DNA from: Nymphaea colorata
Lineage: Eukaryota > Streptophyta > Magnoliopsida > Nymphaeales > Nymphaeaceae
NCBI RefSeq assembly: GCF_008831285.2
Contig: NC_045139.1
Span: 25,276,412-25,340,411, forward strand
Direction of reading: 5' to 3'
DNA: 64,000 nucleotides
The first letter of the stretch is position 1, and every line of letters starts with the position of its first letter. This document shows positions 37,201-47,800 of the stretch, one piece after another. Under the pieces are notes generated by a model that was given only the letters and a program-made list of their open reading frames with translations, was not told the DNA's origin and ran no database searches. Position numbers and translations under genes: made by a program.

Positions 37201-37993
37201 AGGATATTGTGTTCATTTTTCCCATTGCTGTTTTTTCTGGTATACTTCTTAAGTATTTGCAAATGCAGATTATATCAAACACAACCACTTCGAGGCCAGA
37301 ACCTGTAAATAAATACCCTGTGTCTAAGGAGTCTGGTGGATTGAGTGGAAAGCCTCTATTTAGTTTGTCTACCGACATTCTTAAGGAGATGTACATCCTA
37401 ACCCAGGTATGTTTCTATCATACTGACATTTGAGCTGCCACCTCTTGGGGAAACACAACCTTATGTTTCAAGTTTCTCATCTTCCACCAGGGGAAAATCA
37501 CTCTTGTTGGCTGTGGAGGGGTCAGCAGGTATTTGCCGCATTTGATTCTTGAATTTGCAACAGTTGCTGATTCTGTTCTTGAAGATCTTATGGACTTATT
37601 ACTGATATACTGTACTTGCTTTAGTGGTGAGGATGCATATAGAAAGATTCGGGCGGGAGCAACCCTTGTTCAAATCTATACAGCATTTTCATACGAGGGA
37701 CCTGCTTTGGTGCCACGAATAAAGGTATTGGTTGCTGGCTCCTGCAATTTGGCATGATCTCGTAGGTTTGCAATTTAGATCACGTTATTAGTAACGCTGT
37801 AGCTTGACTTATATTGAACTGATGCACGAACAACACTAAGCACTGTTGGGAACAGCATAAGCAACAGTTCTTCACGAAAGAAAATGATTGAGCTCACCAG
37901 TCTTTGTTTCATCTGCAGGCTGAGCTGGCAAGATGCCTGGAGGGAGATGGTTTTAAATCAGTCCACGAAGCTGTTGGTGCGGACTGTAGATAG
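27639..37993 (+). CDS. PYRD: Dihydroorotate dehydrogenase (quinone), mitochondrial, class 2; 465 aa, 11 exons; altered active site
   Basis: Exons: 27639-27824, 29784-29866, 33624-33947, 34879-35113, 36761-36841, 36938-37045, 37142-37171, 37269-37406, 37491-37528, 37625-37724, 37919-37993. Borders are GT..AG, phases agree and the sum is 1398 nt. Plant enzymes are about 460 aa. The family oxidises dihydroorotate to orotate with FMN and ubiquinone on the mitochondrial inner membrane, the fourth step of pyrimidine synthesis. Residues 1-62 are an Arg-rich targeting sequence and 65-81 a membrane anchor. Seen and intact: AAGYDKNAE (Lys157), GVNIGKN, VKISPDL (Lys324), ISNTT (Asn353), GGLSGKPLF, GCGGVSSGEDAY. 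Oddities: the usual N-x-S-S-P-N is NVSPPN (279-284), so the catalytic-base Ser is Pro282. NR(Y/C)GFN is GRDCVN (202-207), so the orotate-binding Asn is Gly202. GNPKPR is GTQKPC (185-190). No frameshift is present. It may be an inactive or repurposed copy. Confidence 0.92.
27825..29783 (+). other. Intron 1 of the dihydroorotate dehydrogenase gene
   Basis: No gene or recognisable transposon. It contains short CT runs (27836-27860, 29013-29027). Two similar AT-rich stretches at about 28830-28990 and 29030-29130 share 'attactcattat' and 'taaatgcattaag' words, suggesting a diverged local duplication. Confidence 0.5.
29867..33623 (+). other. Intron 2 of the dihydroorotate dehydrogenase gene
   Basis: 3.76 kb without coding signals. 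It holds microsatellites at 30823-30862 (TC then AC), 30915-30932 (GT), 31255-31284 (TC then AC), 32238-32255 (AT) and 32594-32620 (CA), plus a small inverted-repeat element at 33067-33397. Confidence 0.6.
33067..33397. mobile_element. Small MITE-like element
   Basis: The left end 'tagtatgtttgtcacata' (33067-33084) and the right end 'tatgtgacaacagtatgta' (33379-33397) form imperfect terminal inverted repeats. Internally, 'ataccCGAGAAAT'-type words occur near both ends (33113-33130 and 33335-33352). It is 331 bp, AT-rich and has no coding capacity. No clear target duplication. Confidence 0.45.
35114..36760 (+). other. Intron 4 of the dihydroorotate dehydrogenase gene
   Basis: 1.65 kb without coding signals. 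35380-35700 has GA-rich sequence followed by repeated 'caatacagt' words ('cacaatacagtgtatatccacaatacagt') and may be a retrotransposon LTR fragment, but I could not find its ends. Confidence 0.4.
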
Positions 37994-38566
37994 CTGTGGG
38001 TGGAAGCTGATTGTTTCTTCTTTTACCTTGAGGAAAACACAACATTGCTGCTCCAGTTGGAGTTTCTTCCATCTTTGCAGCCATCGGTATGACTATATAA
38101 GTGAGTTGCTTTCCCTGTTTCGAGGAATTTTGATTCGGAAATCTTCTAACGGATAGGATGATCCTGCAAATGGGTATCCAGAACAGTTGATTCTGGAAAA
38201 TTCTCTTTTTACCAAAAAGGAAAAGTCATTATAGGGTTTTCCCTACCTTGTCCATTTATTGATCATAAAGAGAAGTTGTATATTGATCTTGTATTCTTTA
38301 TCCCTGTTCATAAGTCCATGAACAAATGCATGGATTAGTGCGCTAATGATTGTTTATATGAGCGACATAAACAATCAATTTTTTATTATTCCCCATTCGA
38401 TGTTTGTGATCTGAGAATGAAATTTGCTTATTTTGTTAGAGGGAAAATACTGTCTCGTTTTTTGTTTGGGCGCACTTGAAACTGAAATGCTTCCTAAGGA
38501 TCATGTCCAGAATGATCCCAGGATTGATTATACCCCTAAGTTAGGTTGGTTATGAAGCGCCACCCG

Positions 38567-38801
38567 CTGCAGTTAAGCCTGCACATCGGGCTTGGGTGTA
38601 CTCGGTTCCTGGTTGGATGGGGCTCGATTCGGTCTGATTAATTTTTTATATTATTCTTATTTAATAATAATATATATATTATTTAAAATATATTTTATAT
38701 TCAAATTTTTTATTTTATATTTTAAAAAATATTTTTTTTATTTTAACCAAGCTGGGCTAGGGTTTAGGGCATTGGTTTCCGATGCCCAGGCCTAGCTGCA
38801 G
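38567..38801. mobile_element. Small inverted-repeat element 3' of the dihydroorotate dehydrogenase gene
   Basis: 'ctgcagttaagcctgcacatcgg' (38567-38589) pairs with 'ccgatgcccaggcctagctgcag' (38779-38801) with few mismatches. The 235-bp interior is almost entirely A/T. The GC-rich ends carry CATCGGGC-type words common in plant non-autonomous elements. Confidence 0.5.
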
Positions 38802-39099
38802 CCAAGTTTTGCCCTTCGGATAAGCAAATTCAAACCCAGTTTTGAGAGTAGGATCAAGTTCAAAACTGAACCTAGTTAAATAGGATTTGATGTAGTCAAA
38901 TTTGGTAAGTTTTGATCCAATCGGAACTATTTACATTATTTACAATATGGAAGGCTAAAAAATTTTGTCAAGTAGAGCCTAATGCACAATTTGCATGTCC
39001 TCAATGCCAGTTTGTATTCTTAAATGCACATAGCATCAATTACAAATGAAACGAGAAAGGGCATGACAAAATATCGTTAATATGAGACCCGTAAGAGTT
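38802..39099. other. Intergenic stretch
   Basis: No gene or recognisable repeat. AT-rich. Confidence 0.4.
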
Positions 39100-39109
39100 A
39101 ACCATTGTC

Positions 39110-39300
39110 TGTCTGCAGTATGTTGGAATGATGTTTAAATATTTCCTCTTATTGCTTCAAGGTGTTATTCAGACATGTTATATTCACAGCAAGGATCAGT
39201 TGGTAGATTTATTTACCAAGGCCTTGGGGAGAGAAGCATTTACCTGGGTGCCATCAATTTGCACACTCCAGTTGGAGGGGGAGTGTTAAGTTCCCGCATT
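39110..39300 (+). mobile_element. Copia polyprotein 3'-end fragment
   Basis: The + strand reads GVIQTCYIHSKDQLVDLFTKALGREAFT, followed near 39260 by LHTPVGGGV-like codons after a frame change. This is the conserved end of copia polyproteins (..LADI.TKALG...), followed by GGGGAGTGTTAAG where a 3' LTR would start. Only this tail is present. Confidence 0.75.
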
Positions 39301-41420
39301 GGTCTCATCCAATACGGGAGGAGGATGTCCACTTTGATGTTCATATCCTAATGTGATCTCCTCGTTTAATCTTGGAAGGCTCTATCACCAATCCATCGTG
39401 ATCTTTATTCTTTTCTCTTGGAATACAAGGTACAGTTGGAAAGGTTGAAGTCTCAATATATGATGTTGCCTTATAAAGCTTTTTCCACTCGACCATTTTG
39501 TAACCAAGCTTAATATGTAAAGAGGATAGCATAGGAAAAGCAAAATTGAAAAATGTAAAACATCCATGTGAGAGAGAGCATAGTTGTACATGCATAGATG
39601 CACGCACATCAGATTTAGCTAGATATGACTGTGCATAAAAAATGAGGTGCAGGATCTTCATACGACCCATACACAAAGTAAATTCGGATCCTATGTTCAA
39701 AACTGAACTCTTATACAAATTTAACATGATGGTTCAGATTGTTCATAGCAGGTGAAGAAGTGACTGATCAGGGTTACCAATGGAGATGCATGTAAGCAAG
39801 TGTGCAATTTGTTGACTAAATTTTACTGGTGACTTTTTTACATATTCTAGTTCTTACGTAGTAGGAGGAGCACCAAGATTGGATACTATGTACAACGGAC
39901 TTATGTGCATTAAAATACAATGAATAATACAACGAACATGCACGAAAGTGGTGGAGACGGGTTTTATTTGATTGAGGGGTACAAGCTCAAGTTTAATGTT
40001 ATGTATTTTTTTAGTCATCGAATGAAAATTGAATGGTGACTCTAGTTTTTTAGAATCACTCAGCCATGTTTTTCTTTCAACCATCCATCTCCATCATATG
40101 AATTTGAGTAACTTTAGATAGCTATAGAGAGAGAGGGAGACCACGACTTATGGGGGATCAAGGGAGCCAACAAATTAATATGGACATGAAGCAAAAAATA
40201 GAAAACATGAAAGCTCATTTGCTGGATTTTCACCCAAATGCTGCGACTCAGTCTGTAAAAAAATTAAAATCTGGAATATAGGTTTCGACCCTTTTCCCCG
40301 GATCTGGTAAGGAAAACAAAATCCCCCAAATTCCCTTCCCAAAGTAAGTGGCCGTCATTTCGTGTCCAAGCGAGGAATATTCTGCATGTTTATCCCTAGG
40401 TATGGCTCTCATGAACTCTCGATAAGAAGCAAAGGCCTCCACCGCACCAAATTTAATATAGACAAAAATTTATTTTATGAAAAATGGATTTCTTTATTCT
40501 ATTGGCCGTTGACATATTTATTATGGCCGTTTAAAAATTTGCCTGCATAGACCCACATAAATGGGTTTATTTATATATTAATATTTTCGTCACTATCTAA
40601 GTTACGTAGTACTTTAATAAGGTTGCTATATTTGTGTTTAATGGTGGAACTCCTTCAAATTAAAACAGAAAAACATATAATTTTTTAAAAAATTTAATTT
40701 AAAAAATATAAAAAATTTGTAAAATTAGATTTTAGCCCTTGTTAATTTTGAAATTATTGTTCAATCCTTATAACGAAAAATTCATAGTTCCACCCCTGCT
40801 TGTGTTGTGCCACCGACACAACAAAATGAGTACTTAGACAAGCCTAAGTACTTTTTAGATCTAAGCTAATCGAAACTTCTTACTTAATTAATTTAGCTTG
40901 TTTGTAACATAGTTTTCATTTTGTTTTTGTGAGTTATTAGTCATTGCTATATGCTACTTGTTTATTTTGATGATATTTTCATTTTTGATGATGCACGTTG
41001 GAATCTGAATTTACATGTAAACATTAAAATATTTTCTATCTTGTAAAAATGAGTTTGAACTATGAACCCGTTTTTTACTCCAACTTTTAGCAATATCCGG
41101 ATAATCGCTTCCTGTTATCGAACTTTGAGTTTGACATCACTAAGTTTGAATCCAATTAAGCAATATCCGGTTAATCGAAATCCGATACGTTGACAAGCGG
41201 CCGCAGCGGCGATGACGGCGAAGGTGGTGGCGGCGACTGAACATGGCGCCATGAAGGGAAGACGTGGAGGCCTCGTCGCCTGGCAGGGTTGGTACGAGTG
41301 CAACTCCCCAGCTCTTCCATTTCGTCCTTTCCCGTGCCATTCCTGCCAGCATCACAATCACGCCGTCGACGACGACCAGCGACGGCCATTAAGCCCATTA
41401 GTCTTCGTCATCTCCTCTCT
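39301..41420. other. Intergenic stretch upstream of the PRAF gene
   Basis: No gene recognised. 40030-40090 shares 'gaatggtgactctag' and 'catgtttttct.tcaaccatcc' with the foldback cluster at 54.2-54.6 kb. 41088-41106 and 41159-41178 are a near-identical pair ('agcaatatccgg.taatcg') 71 bp apart. From about 41200 the sequence becomes GC-rich, consistent with the PRAF promoter and 5'UTR. Confidence 0.45.
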
Positions 41421-41867
41421 GGAAGAATAGAACCCAGAGTTGATAACAGGATACAGGGAAAGAAAGAAGAGAAGGAAAGAAATCGGCAAATAGGAAAAGA
41501 AAATCCAAGGTTCTTCTAATAACCTCCAATGTAAGCGAAAGTTTCTCCTTTTCATCGGCAGCATTTTGTGGTAACCTTCCTTTTTGCTTTGTGAGGATTG
41601 GCTCGTCTGTCAGAGTGACGGAAATTGGGATGACGGCGTTGGTTTCATGGCGTGGAAATGGAGCCTAAACATTTCTTGAATCTGCCATTGTTTCATTCTG
41701 CCTTCCATCTTCGAGAAGTTGGTGACTTTGTTCTGCATGAAGCTGCAAAAGAGGGAGAGGTTGGTTGAAAGTCAGACACTCTTCTGCTGCTGCGCGAAAT
41801 CGGGCTGAGGGTATGAGCAAGTTGGGGAGCGGCAGACTGCTTGGTTGAAGCTCTGCGGTAACTGCCA

Positions 41868-44800
41868 ATGGTGGATATTTCCAGGAATATCACCCCCGAG
41901 AGGGACCTCGGGCAGGTACAAGCATGCCCTGTTGTTTGTTCTTTTTTGTTTTTCCCCCATTACTTGGGGCTCGTTATTGCTGCTGTGGTCCATTTTGCTG
42001 TTCATTCTTCACCGAGGAAGACGATTACCAGTGCAAGGTTGCTGTATGATCATCTCCTGATATTGACCTCATCGTCGTTCAGGCCTCGACCTGACCTTAT
42101 TGCGAAAAAGGAACAAGCCAATGAGGCCAGCATCTTTATAGCAAGAGGCATTCAAAGAGAGCCTTACTCTCTGAAACCATGAAACCTGTTGTGGCTGCTT
42201 CTTTCTTCTCCGTTCTCTTATCTTCTTCACCATATGCACTAAGGTGTATCATTCGTACAATAGATGTTCAAAGGGTGTCCTTGCGAGTTGGTGGCCTGTG
42301 CACAGTAGACTAATTAATTCAATGGCAAAAGGCAAAGAGAAAGCCAATTTCAGTTGCAGTAATGCATTATTCTGAAAAATGTCAAAAATGGATCTGCAAG
42401 TTGTGATAGCCACCACATTTATCTTGATTCTTTCATCAGAGGAAGATTTTTATGTTTTTAAACTTTTAAATGTTGGAAGATTCTTTTGGTAAAACAAGTT
42501 GGCATATTCCGTCTTTTGTCTATGATTGCTGGATTATGCACCAGGATCTAGATCTTTCATTTCCTTAACAATAAGATGAATCTTGGAGCTCCTAACCTGC
42601 ATAAAGTGGCAGGTTTTTTAGTAATCATAAGAAAATTTGATCATGATCACTGCTTTGGTCTGTGGACTAACATTGTTCTTTTTAGTTGTAACTGTCTCTC
42701 ATAAAGATTTTACTGCAGTTAGCTATTGAAAGGTTTCTTTTCAACAGTACAAGATCAACGCTTATGTTCTTGATCACTATTTGCTATTAACATTTATTTC
42801 AGGCCATTACCACTCTTAAGAGAGGAGCTTACTTGCTTAAGTATGGTCGGAGAGGGAAACCCAAGTTCTGCCCATTCAGGCTGGCTAGAGTAAGTTTTGT
42901 TAAATCTTTAGGTTCAGCTGCTGCCTTATTTTTTATGTGCTTGGATCCAAATTAACCATGAAGTGGGTAGTGACTTCTAACAAACATTGTGAAATCAGAA
43001 ATTTCTAGCTGAGGGGTACTCTAAGTTTAATTTCAAACCTTAAGGAGCACTCGTATGTAAAAAACTGAAAATTAATGAAGTTTTTATCTGTAAACAGCAG
43101 CTAGGTGTTTGGCTGACACCCAAAACCTGGTCTTGCTTCCAAAACCAGGTTTTTTGGCATGTCTGGAGTGTCATCAAAATTAGGCATGAGAAAAATCCTG
43201 TTTTGACAAAACCTGGTTTTGTAAAAATGAGTGAAAAGCCTCGCCTTCTTTAGGTTATTCAAAAAAGCAGATTTTGGATTTGCCACCCAAACAAATAAAC
43301 TAGGTTTGTAAAACTCATTAAAAATTCATAAAACCAAGTTCATAACAAATTAGATAAGGGTGTCATCCAAACACCTTCTTAATCTTCTGCAATATCTCAT
43401 TTTAAACTTAACAGTTGCTATATTTTGCTACTTAGAAGCTTCAGCCTCTCTGAAAGAGCATGACACCTTATGCGAAGAGGATTCAGATTCTAAGTGTGTG
43501 TGCTTGCTTCAAGAGAAGCACAGTGTTCAAAAACCCAACGACCGGGAAAACCAAGAAAAAATATCATGACCAGGCCAAGTCATGCAAGTCTTGGCCGAAT
43601 GAAAAGTAGGTTTAACGAATCAACTATGGATATGAACTAAGTGTGCATATTGCGTATACAAATGTGCTTATAAGTTGCAACAATACCACGTCATATCAAA
43701 TTTTTAGTGCAGTATATAAAGCGCGCAAACACACACATATAGCATAATTGTAGTAAACATGTATCTAATATTTGCATATACATTATTATATATGTTGTAT
43801 TATATCACTTCTATAATGAATTAGAAGCATTTTGTTGTACATACGAAAATATAATTTATGCAAAAAATGAAGTTATCAAACGCAGGCCGAGTGGACTGAG
43901 TTGACCTGGCGAATCACGAGTCAATTGATTCTCAGTCTAGTCCCGAGTCACTGAGTTTTAAAACCTAACCTTGAGAGAAGTATACTCACAAAAAGAAAAT
44001 TCTTTTTACCTTTTAATAGATCATGAGATCTCCAATGTTTAAACGTTTGAGTTCCACTGCTATTTTCCCTATCATTAAGCCACACTCTTGTTAGTAGCTT
44101 GTCGGGTTTCATGAGATGAACACTCATAGCTTTAGTGAGTCTTTTAAACCATGTGACTTGGAAGTGGTGATAGTTGTGGTATGTGCCAGAATCCGGTTTT
44201 TATTTTAGTTTTGCTTGTTGGTAGAGTTGTACAACTAGCGAGTTGAGCTCGAGCTCGGCCAGCTTGAACTCGACTTGAGCTTGACTCGAGATTTATGAGA
44301 TGAGCAAGATCTGGACTTGCTTAACCGTGTCTAAGTTCGAGCTCAACTTGTTTAAGCTTGTGTCTCTTAATATATATTTTATGATTTCCAAGTGACTAAT
44401 GTATGATGAACTTTCCTATTTTCCAATGAAACAAAGTCAAATTTTTTACATTTTTATTTAAATCATTTTAAGTTTTTTTGAAATTTCAAAAATAATTTCT
44501 AGTGTTAAACGAGTCTAATTGAGTTCATCCAATTCAAAAACTTGAGTTATCGCTTAAGCTCAAACCCGAGTCTTTTAACTTACGAGTTGAACTCGAGTAG
44601 AGTTTAACTGAGCAAGTTCGAGCCGAGCTCAAGTTGACTCGACTGGTTGAACATCCCTACTTGTTGGTAGTCCATTTTTTAATATTGGATCCTTTTTTCA
44701 TAGTTGGCAAACTCGCAGGGTTGACTCAGGAATCACCCAAGTCAGCTCGAATAGTCAAAAATCCAGCCACGAGTCAACGTTGGCCCCGCTCACCCCTGAC

Positions 44801-47800
44801 TCAGCCTGACTCGGCCTCACTTGCCCTTGACTCAGCCCGACTTGGCCTGATCGCTCATGACTCACTCCGATTCAGCGAGTCCGTGTCATGAGTTTACCAA
44901 CTATGCTTTTTCAAACATGAATTTTAAGAAATCACTTTTGAGTGTAAGGCTTGTAAACCGATCCCTATAGAGGAATTGAAGGCAGAATCTAAATACCCAT
45001 CCTGCTTGGTACTCTTCAAATCTCTTGCAAGAGATAATTGCATCTACAACACATTTTAGTTCTAATATTGATGCCAGGCCATCTGGCCTTGTGTGGGCAA
45101 CTGCACACACAAACCCACCTAAAATGCTTATTTATATATATTAAAAATAATATTTCATATATATTTAATTAGTCGCACAAGTGTATAATTGAAGTATTGG
45201 TACTCCTTAACCAATAATTTCTGACTCAGCCAATGTCCTTCCAATCTCTGATACGCCAACAACTAGGAGTTTCGATTCTAGTATTTGCAGAAACAGGAAT
45301 CAAGTTCCTTCATCGGCGCACAACTTTTCTCCCACATTAGTTATTTATATGTGATTGCGTTATAGTATGGCTGCCAATGTATTGCACCATATGCATTTTG
45401 CACAGGATGAATCTGCTTTGATATGGTACTCTGGAAAAAAGGAGAAACGCCTTCAACTAAGCCTCGTCTCCAAAATCATCCCAGGACAACGTACTGTAAG
45501 TATCTCCATGCCCTTGAGCTTATATGCACCCATTGGCAACAACAATATTACGTACCATGTGTAGCTGCCGGAACACACGCTTGCACACACACACACACAC
45601 ATGCACATACATGCTTCGTGATATTCCGGACACACACACACACACACACATACTTGGTGATATTCCGGAACACACAGACACACACATGCTTGGTGATATT
45701 ATAGTGGTTGTCCATGAAGAGCTTTGTGATGACAAATTTGGCTTTTTGCTATAAGTTTCGGCTTGCTACAGATCTTTTCATGTTACCTTTGTATTTGTGT
45801 GTATGTGTGTTTTCACCCATGAAGCAAATTTAACTTTAACACTTGTGATAACCAAATACTTCATGTATTTCTCTCCCAATCAACTTTCTCTGTATATATG
45901 TATATATATAAATAATAAATTTAATTAATAAAAAATACTTAAAATTTTCAGGCCATATTGGCCAACATTGCTATAGCATATGGCCAATATGATGTATTGG
46001 AGATTCCAAGACTGATATTGATAACAATACTGGTAAGTATATGTTGGGAATTGGATTAGGATCTGCCAAGGATGGAAAAAAAGGTTCTGATTTGTTTTCT
46101 CAGATTCAAATTTGATTTTTTTTTTTCTAAATTCAAAGTTTTAAACAGGTAGAGGGAGTAGTTTCAGAAACTATTCCCTCATTTTTCTAAGGATGGTGAT
46201 TATTACAGAACCATAGAAGAAGGGTAGATATATGAGTTTTGACACATTGAAATAGTAAAAGTCAGTCCTTGTTTGCGGTAAAGTAATCTGAAAAAGAATG
46301 TGCATTGTCTGTTTTTTGTCAAATAGAATTGTAGACGGATACATCTAATCCGATTTGGATTTGACATATGACCGAATTGCTTCGAATAAGTACTTGGATA
46401 TTGAGAAAGATTAACATCTAATTAAGAAATCAGATCAGAGTCATATTAAAAACTAACATCTAATCAAATTCAGATTTTGATTTAAATAAATATTCAATCG
46501 GATTCAGATCGAATTTAATTTTAAAATCCTATATCCACTGTTCATACACTTTGAAAGTTGGTTTTCTAACACATTCTAATGCAGTTCAAATTCAGTTTAA
46601 AATGTAGATTCATATTTGGATGTGAATTTAAAAATCGGATTCAGATTGTAAATTTTAGATCCGAATTCAAGTACAGTTGTATTTGAATCTGAATACGTGA
46701 AAAACTGAAAAAAGGGAAACATGAAAAGCATACTTCTTTATTTGAGTTGCTGATGATATTCAAGATGTAAAGAAAATTCAAAACTGGGAATCGCATATTT
46801 AAATTTTAAAGTATACCATTTCCTCCTTCTTTATTCATTTTATTCTTCCCTCCAGGCGATCTATGATTCTATCGTACCTCACCTTTCTCGTTTTTCCTTC
46901 TGCCTTTGTACCCCTCTCGTGCTTCTATTTCGTTCATCATCGTAATCGTATGTGACTGTTCAGCTGGTTTTCTCTGTTAATCGTTGGCCATCTTTGTTTT
47001 CTCCAAGCTGACTCTACTTTTCCTCATCTTTCTCCTTTTTCTTCCTTCTCTTTATATTCTCCCATGTTCTGTTTCGTTCGTCATCCGTATGGTCCGCACC
47101 TGTCAACTTGTTCAGCAGGTTTTCTTGGCAGAATTGGAGATGTCAGGCACAATCTTTGTCTTATGGGATTCTTTAGGTGGACACAAGGGCCGCCATCGTG
47201 TAGTTTACGATCAAGGATTGTGGATAAGAGGAGAGGATTGTTGTTTACGTCAAGACATTGTTACAGGAATGTTCTGTCCATAAGTGGTACAACGATCGCA
47301 TCATGAACCTCTCGCAAGTTTGAACTCTCAGGGCCTAGGAATCTAACTCTATATGATAAAACTGAAACGTAGACGTCAAAATCATTCTTTAGGTTATTTG
47401 TTTTTGTGCAGGCAATATTTCAGAGGTATCCGCAACCAGAGAAGGAATGCCAATCCTTTTCTTTGATATACAATGACCGGTCGCTCGATCTGGTATGCTA
47501 CCAATCACAGTCAATCGTCTAGCTTTTTCTTCCTCTTATGAGTTTGTGTTGAACACATGTTGGCTTTTCCTTTTGTAATTATGTTGCAAATTTACTATCA
47601 GAAACCATTTATTGTTTTGTTGGTTTATTTTATCTTCACTTTATGATCCTTTGCCTGGTCTCAGATCTGCAAGGATAAACATGAAACTGAGGTGTGGTTT
47701 ACTGGTCTTAAAGCATTGGTTTCGCGGGGCTGCCACCACAAATGGAGTATTTTGGATGCAAGAAGCGACGCAGCTATGTCAGATACATGTAGCCCGCGAG

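Noticed and set aside
44901..45110. 69-codon minus-strand frame with a CVVDAIIS string resembling an RNase H
   Set aside because: Too short and without the other RNase H motifs to support a retroelement call.
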